Assembly: GCF_021353235.1 (NCBI RefSeq)
Contig: NZ_JAJTWT010000011.1
Coordinates: forward strand, 124,001-188,000
DNA length: 64,000 nt
Origin: Pelomonas caseinilytica
Lineage (GTDB): Bacteria > Pseudomonadota > Gammaproteobacteria > Burkholderiales > Burkholderiaceae_C
Direction: 5' to 3'
A program made the translations under genes and the position numbers. Under the pieces are notes generated by a model. It searched no databases. It saw only the letters and a program-made list of their open reading frames with translations, and had not been told where the DNA came from. Shown piece by piece: positions 60,667-64,000 of this stretch; within the stretch, counting starts at the first letter, position 1, and each line of letters starts with the position of its first letter.

Positions 60667-61359
60667 TCAGTGGCGCCGGCGGCGCGACGCCAGCCCGGCC
60701 GCCAACAGTCCGGCCAGCACGAGCCCGCTCGGCTCGGGCACCGTTCCCCGGTCCCGCACGACGATCTCGCCCGCGGCCACCTCGCCGTTGTCACCGACCT
60801 CGCCGATGTAGAGGAACAGGCCGGCCGTCGACGTCGCCGCGGTCAGGTTGAAGTCGATGACGCCGTTGTCGCCCATGCTGAGGAAGCCGAAGGCACCGGG
60901 GCCGGCGATGGATTCCGCATCGAACAAGCCCAGCGTCGCGACGGCGTTGTCCACGGCCGCTCCGGTCGCATCGGTGCCGAAGAGCTTGGGATCGGCCGGC
61001 GCGCGCTGGCTGCCCGGCGCAAACACGACGCCCGAGGCGAAGTCGAACACCGACAGCCCCACGGCCGTCTTCGCGCAGTCAGCGTCGGCGCAGTCGGTCA
61101 TGGAGAGCTTGATGCCGTCGAGGTCGAACCCCGAGAACTGGCCGGTCGCACCACCGAGCAGCCCGCTGTTGTCGCGGATGCCGACGGACAGGATGGCCCC
61201 CAGTCCCACGCTCGACAGGTCGGCCTTGTAGACGGCCGTGCCGGCCACGACACCGCCGGTGAGGCCCGTCAGCTTGGTCAGGCTGACGGGAACGGCCTGC
61301 GTCGCGCCTGCCAGGGCCAGCAACGCCGCGCCGGCCACGGCTTTGGGGATCCATCTCAT
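60667..61359 (-). CDS. PEP-CTERM sorting-domain protein
   Basis: 230 residues. AGGAG precedes ATG 61359. Signal peptide about 1-22 (AVAGAALLALAGATQAV). The middle is a Gly/Ala/Asp-rich beta protein with two close cysteines (TDCADADCAK). The C-terminus is VPEPSGLVLAGLLAAGLASRRRRH: the Val-Pro-Glu-Pro motif, a hydrophobic helix and an Arg cluster, the recognition tail for exosortase. It is secreted and linked to the surface or exopolysaccharide; exosortase must be elsewhere. Mature function unknown. Confidence 0.93.
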   Translation of the reverse strand: MRWIPKAVAGAALLALAGATQAVPVSLTKLTGLTGGVVAGTAVYKADLSSVGLGAILSVGIRDNSGLLGGATGQFSGFDLDGIKLSMTDCADADCAKTAVGLSVFDFASGVVFAPGSQRAPADPKLFGTDATGAAVDNAVATLGLFDAESIAGPGAFGFLSMGDNGVIDFNLTAATSTAGLFLYIGEVGDNGEVAAGEIVVRDRGTVPEPSGLVLAGLLAAGLASRRRRH

Positions 61360-61394
61360 GGTTCGCTCCTGTCGGTGGAAGACAGCCATGGGAA

Positions 61395-61410
61395 CGCATC
61401 GGCCATGCCA
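61395..61410 (-). promoter_or_regulatory. Sigma-54-type promoter of the PEP-CTERM gene
   Basis: Minus strand TGGCATGGCCGATGCG keeps GG-N10-GC; -24 TGGCATG is one base from TGGCACG and -12 is ATGC. The predicted start near 61384 leaves a 25-base leader with AGGAG before the ATG. Sigma-54 control of PEP-CTERM genes is known in several proteobacteria with PrsK/PrsR regulators. Confidence 0.5.
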
Positions 61411-61562
61411 GACCATCCCCCTAGCTCACGCAAAGGGTTGAAAGCAAACGACTTTCTTCAGCCGGCAGGCGGCGCCGCACGCCAACGCCGCCCGCGGGCG
61501 GCGGCCACTGTCATGACCGCCGACACCCTAGTTCGTGGGCACTGGCTGGACGATGGGCGGCC

Positions 61563-63830
61563 TCAGGCCTTCACGCAGTCGACGTAGTAGTGCCCACGCC
61601 CGGTTTCCTCGTCCACCTCGTGCACGAGGCCGTGCACGTCGGTCGCGAAGCCCGGGAACTTGGCGTTGAAGCTGCGCGTGAACTTGAGGTAATCGACGAT
61701 CTTCTTGTTGAAGCGCTCGCCGGGGATCAGCAGCGGGATGCCAGGGGGATACGGCGTCAGCAGCGAGGTCGTAATGCGGCCCTCAAGCTCGTCGATGCCG
61801 ACACGCTCGGTCTTGCGCTGGGCGATGTGGGCGTAGGCGTCCGTCGGCGTCATGGCCGGCTGCAGGTTGGACAGGTACATGTCCGTCGTCAGCCGGGCGA
61901 TGTCGCCCTCCGCGTAGGCCTGGTGGATGCTCTGGCAGAGGTCGCGCAGGCCCATGCGCTCGTACTTGGGGAACTGGGCACAGAACTCCGGCAGGATGCG
62001 CCACAGCGGCGCGTTCTTGTCGTAGTCGTCCTTGAACTGCTGCAGTGCGGTCAGCAGCGTGTTCCACCGGCCCTTGGTGATGCCGATGGTGAACATGATG
62101 AAGAAGGAGTAGAGCCCCGTCTTCTCGACGACGACGCCGTGCTCCACCAGGAACTTGGTCACCACCGACGCCGGAATGCCGGTGGCGGCGAAGCGGCCTC
62201 CCATGTCCAGCCCGGGCGTGATGATGGTGGACTTGATCGGGTCCAGCATGTTGAAGCCTTCGGCCAGGCCACCGAAGCCGTGCCAGTCCTCGTCGGCATG
62301 CAGCATCCAGTCGGCCGACACCGGCTCGCTGCCCTCCTCCGCCCGCAGGTAGTCCGGCCCCCAGACCTTGAACCACCAGTCGTCGCCATAGTCGCCCTCC
62401 ACCTTGCGCATGGCGCGGCGGAAGTCCAGCGACTCCTTGATGCTCTCTTCCACCAGGGCGGTGCCGCCAGGCGGCTCCATCATCGCGGCGGCCACATCGC
62501 AACTGGCGATGATGGAGTACTGCGGGCTGGTGCTGGTGTGCATCAGGTAGGCCTCGTTGAAGAGGTGCTTGTCGAGCTTGACGCTCTGCGAGTCCTGCAC
62601 GAGCACCTGCGAGGCCTGGGAGATGCCGGCCAGCAGCTTGTGGGTGGACTGGGTCGCGTAGACGACAGCCTCCTTGGGGCGCGGCCGGTTCTTGCCCATC
62701 GCATGGAACTGGCCGTAGAAGTCGTGGAACGCCGCGTGCGGCAGCCAGGCCTCGTCGAAGTGCAGCGTCGGGATGAAGCCGTCGAGCTTCTTCTTGATGG
62801 TCTCGGTGTTGTAGAGCACGCCGTCGTAGGTGCTCTGCGTCAGCGTGACGATGGCGGGCTTGACGGTGGCCGGGTCGACGTGCGCGAGCAGCGGGTTGGC
62901 GGCGATCTTGGCGCGGATGGCGTCCGGGCTGAACTCGCTCTCGGGGATGGGGCCGATGATGCCGTAGTGGTTGCGTGTCGGCGTCAGGAACACCGGAATG
63001 GCGCCGCACATGATGATGGCGTGCAGGTTGCTCTTGTGGCAGTTGCGGTCGATGACCACGACGTCGCCCGGCGCCACCGTGTGGTGCCAGACCATCTTGT
63101 TGGAGGTCGACGTGCCGTTGGTGACGAAGAAGCAGTGGTCGGCATTGAAGATGCGGGCGGCGTTCTTCTCCGAGGCGGCGACGGGGCCGGTGTGGTCCAG
63201 CAACTGGCCGAGTTCTTCCACGGCATTGCAGACGTCCGCGCGCAGCATGTTCTCGCCGAAGAACTGGTGGAACATCTGCCCGACCGGGCTCTTCAGGAAG
63301 GCCACGCCACCAGAGTGCCCCGGGCAGTGCCAGGAGTAGGAGCCGTCCTGGGCGTAGTCCATCAGGGCCTTGAAGAACGGCGGGGCCAGGCCGTCGAGGT
63401 AGCTCTTGGCCTCGCGGATGATGTGGCGCGCGACGAACTCCGGCGTGTCCTCGAACATGTGGATGAAGCCGTGCAGTTCGCGCAGCACGTCGTTGGGCAG
63501 GTGCTGGCTGGTGCGCGTCTCGCCGTAGACGTAGATCGGAATGTCCGGATTGCGGAAGCGGATCTCCTCGATGAACTTGCGCAGGTTGAGCACCGCCGGG
63601 TCGAGGTCGGGACCGGAGGTGAATTCCTCGTCGTCGATAGACAGGATGAAGGCCGAGGCGCGGCTTTGCTGCTGGGCGAACTGAGAGAGGTCGCCATAAC
63701 TGGTCACCCCCAGGACTTCCATGCCCTCCTTCTGGATGGCTTCGGCCAGCGCGCGGATGCCCAGGCCCGACGTGTTTTCGGACCGGTAATCCTCGTCGAT
63801 GATGACGATAGGGAAATGGAAACGGATCAT
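61563..63830 (-). CDS. Orn/Lys/Arg decarboxylase
   Basis: 755 residues. PLP-dependent acid-resistance-type basic amino acid decarboxylase. N-terminal receiver-like wing domain (FPIVIIDEDYRSENTSGLGI), core with HCPGHSGGVAFLKSPVG, FVTNGTSTSNKMVWH, DRNCHKSNLHA, LHFDEAWLPHAAFH and the PLP lysine in QSTHKLLAGISQ (near residue 395); C-terminal domain with LLTPYPPGIPLLIPGE. Size matches LdcC/AdiA/SpeF; sequence alone does not decide arginine, lysine or ornithine. ATG 63830 (MIRFHFPIVI) begins the wing domain; the longer frame adds non-conserved residues. Confidence 0.93.
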   Translation of the reverse strand: MIRFHFPIVIIDEDYRSENTSGLGIRALAEAIQKEGMEVLGVTSYGDLSQFAQQQSRASAFILSIDDEEFTSGPDLDPAVLNLRKFIEEIRFRNPDIPIYVYGETRTSQHLPNDVLRELHGFIHMFEDTPEFVARHIIREAKSYLDGLAPPFFKALMDYAQDGSYSWHCPGHSGGVAFLKSPVGQMFHQFFGENMLRADVCNAVEELGQLLDHTGPVAASEKNAARIFNADHCFFVTNGTSTSNKMVWHHTVAPGDVVVIDRNCHKSNLHAIIMCGAIPVFLTPTRNHYGIIGPIPESEFSPDAIRAKIAANPLLAHVDPATVKPAIVTLTQSTYDGVLYNTETIKKKLDGFIPTLHFDEAWLPHAAFHDFYGQFHAMGKNRPRPKEAVVYATQSTHKLLAGISQASQVLVQDSQSVKLDKHLFNEAYLMHTSTSPQYSIIASCDVAAAMMEPPGGTALVEESIKESLDFRRAMRKVEGDYGDDWWFKVWGPDYLRAEEGSEPVSADWMLHADEDWHGFGGLAEGFNMLDPIKSTIITPGLDMGGRFAATGIPASVVTKFLVEHGVVVEKTGLYSFFIMFTIGITKGRWNTLLTALQQFKDDYDKNAPLWRILPEFCAQFPKYERMGLRDLCQSIHQAYAEGDIARLTTDMYLSNLQPAMTPTDAYAHIAQRKTERVGIDELEGRITTSLLTPYPPGIPLLIPGERFNKKIVDYLKFTRSFNAKFPGFATDVHGLVHEVDEETGRGHYYVDCVKA

Positions 63831-63951
63831 CGCGGCCTCCAGCGGGCTGGCATCAGAAAACGAAGCGGCGAAGTGTAGGGCCGTCGTATGTTCCATCCAT
63901 GTCGCGGCGGTCTATAAACTGGCCAGGAAGCACGGAGATTCGGGAGGAAAG

Positions 63952-64000
63952 ATGGATTGGAGTCTGGCCACCGCCTGGTGGATTGCAGCGGGAGTGCTGA
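63952..64000 (+). CDS. NfeD-like membrane protein (partial, C-terminus outside window)
   Basis: Only 16 codons are visible: MDWSLATAWWIAAGVL after GGGAGG at 63943-63948. The aromatic-rich first helix resembles the N-terminus of short NfeD-family proteins, which usually precede a stomatin/SPFH gene. A TATAAA box (63913-63918) lies 34 bases upstream. Identity is tentative because of the short sequence. Confidence 0.5.
   Translation, partial: MDWSLATAWWIAAGVL

Overview
The window is a compact, very GC-rich stretch of a bacterial chromosome. Gene content and order point to a betaproteobacterium of the order Burkholderiales, probably the Rubrivivax/Leptothrix/Roseateles side. The evidence is the rimP-nusA-infB-rbfA-truB-typA block, the pyrG-kdsA-eno-ftsB block, suhB next to trmJ and cysE, a PEP-CTERM protein, and strong G/C preference at third codon positions. 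This placement is inferred from gene order and protein sequence; no rRNA or marker-gene comparison was possible. I see no tRNA or rRNA gene, no CRISPR array, no insertion sequence and no prophage. Most genes sit in short operons whose stop and start codons overlap (ATGA, GTGA, TTGA or TGATG), and no gap exceeds about 270 bases.

Layout. 1-4.9 kb: the 5' part of cysE, an exported putative glycosidase behind a perfect LacI-type operator, trmJ and suhB. 5-10.7 kb: a second-type FtsH protease, a polysaccharide deacetylase coupled to a DUF4015 glycoside-hydrolase-like protein, a small TonB-C-domain protein and an unknown exported protein. 10.7-20.2 kb: mutS and a hydrolase, then pyrG-kdsA-DUF1330-eno-ftsB, continuing into a PnuC transporter and a nicotinamide riboside kinase-like ATPase. 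20.1-25.9 kb: an uncharacterised 157-residue protein, a 1158-residue ten-helix membrane protein with a binding-protein-like sensor region, hslO and a gamma-carbonic anhydrase. 25.9-33 kb: a DUF455 ferritin-like protein, two EamA exporters, an omega-aminotransferase, a phytase-like protein, a PIG-L deacetylase and an AstE/AspA-family deacylase. 33-38.3 kb: a small unknown gene, two glutathione transferases, and a porin / periplasmic binding protein / diguanylate cyclase operon.

38.5-46.9 kb: a FrnE-type thioredoxin-fold protein, rdgC, a TonB-dependent receptor, a CYTH phosphatase, a CAP-domain lipoprotein, ogt, dusA, an isochorismatase-family hydrolase and a histidine phosphatase. 47-51 kb: an EamA transporter, a 3-hydroxyisobutyryl-CoA hydrolase-like protein and an OafA-type acyltransferase, translationally coupled. 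51-59.8 kb: the translation operon rimP-nusA-infB-rbfA-truB followed by typA, read leftwards from a clear sigma-70-like promoter and a structured leader that contains an intrinsic terminator. 59.9-64 kb: fabI, a PEP-CTERM protein behind a sigma-54-like promoter, a large basic amino acid decarboxylase, and the first codons of an NfeD-like gene.

The most interesting leads are the 1158-residue sensor-like membrane protein, the porin / binding protein / cyclase operon, the rimP leader attenuator, the sigma-54-like site ahead of the PEP-CTERM gene, and two near-identical copies of a dispersed palindromic repeat (14.1 and 54.3 kb), one of them inside the rimP operon just upstream of rbfA.
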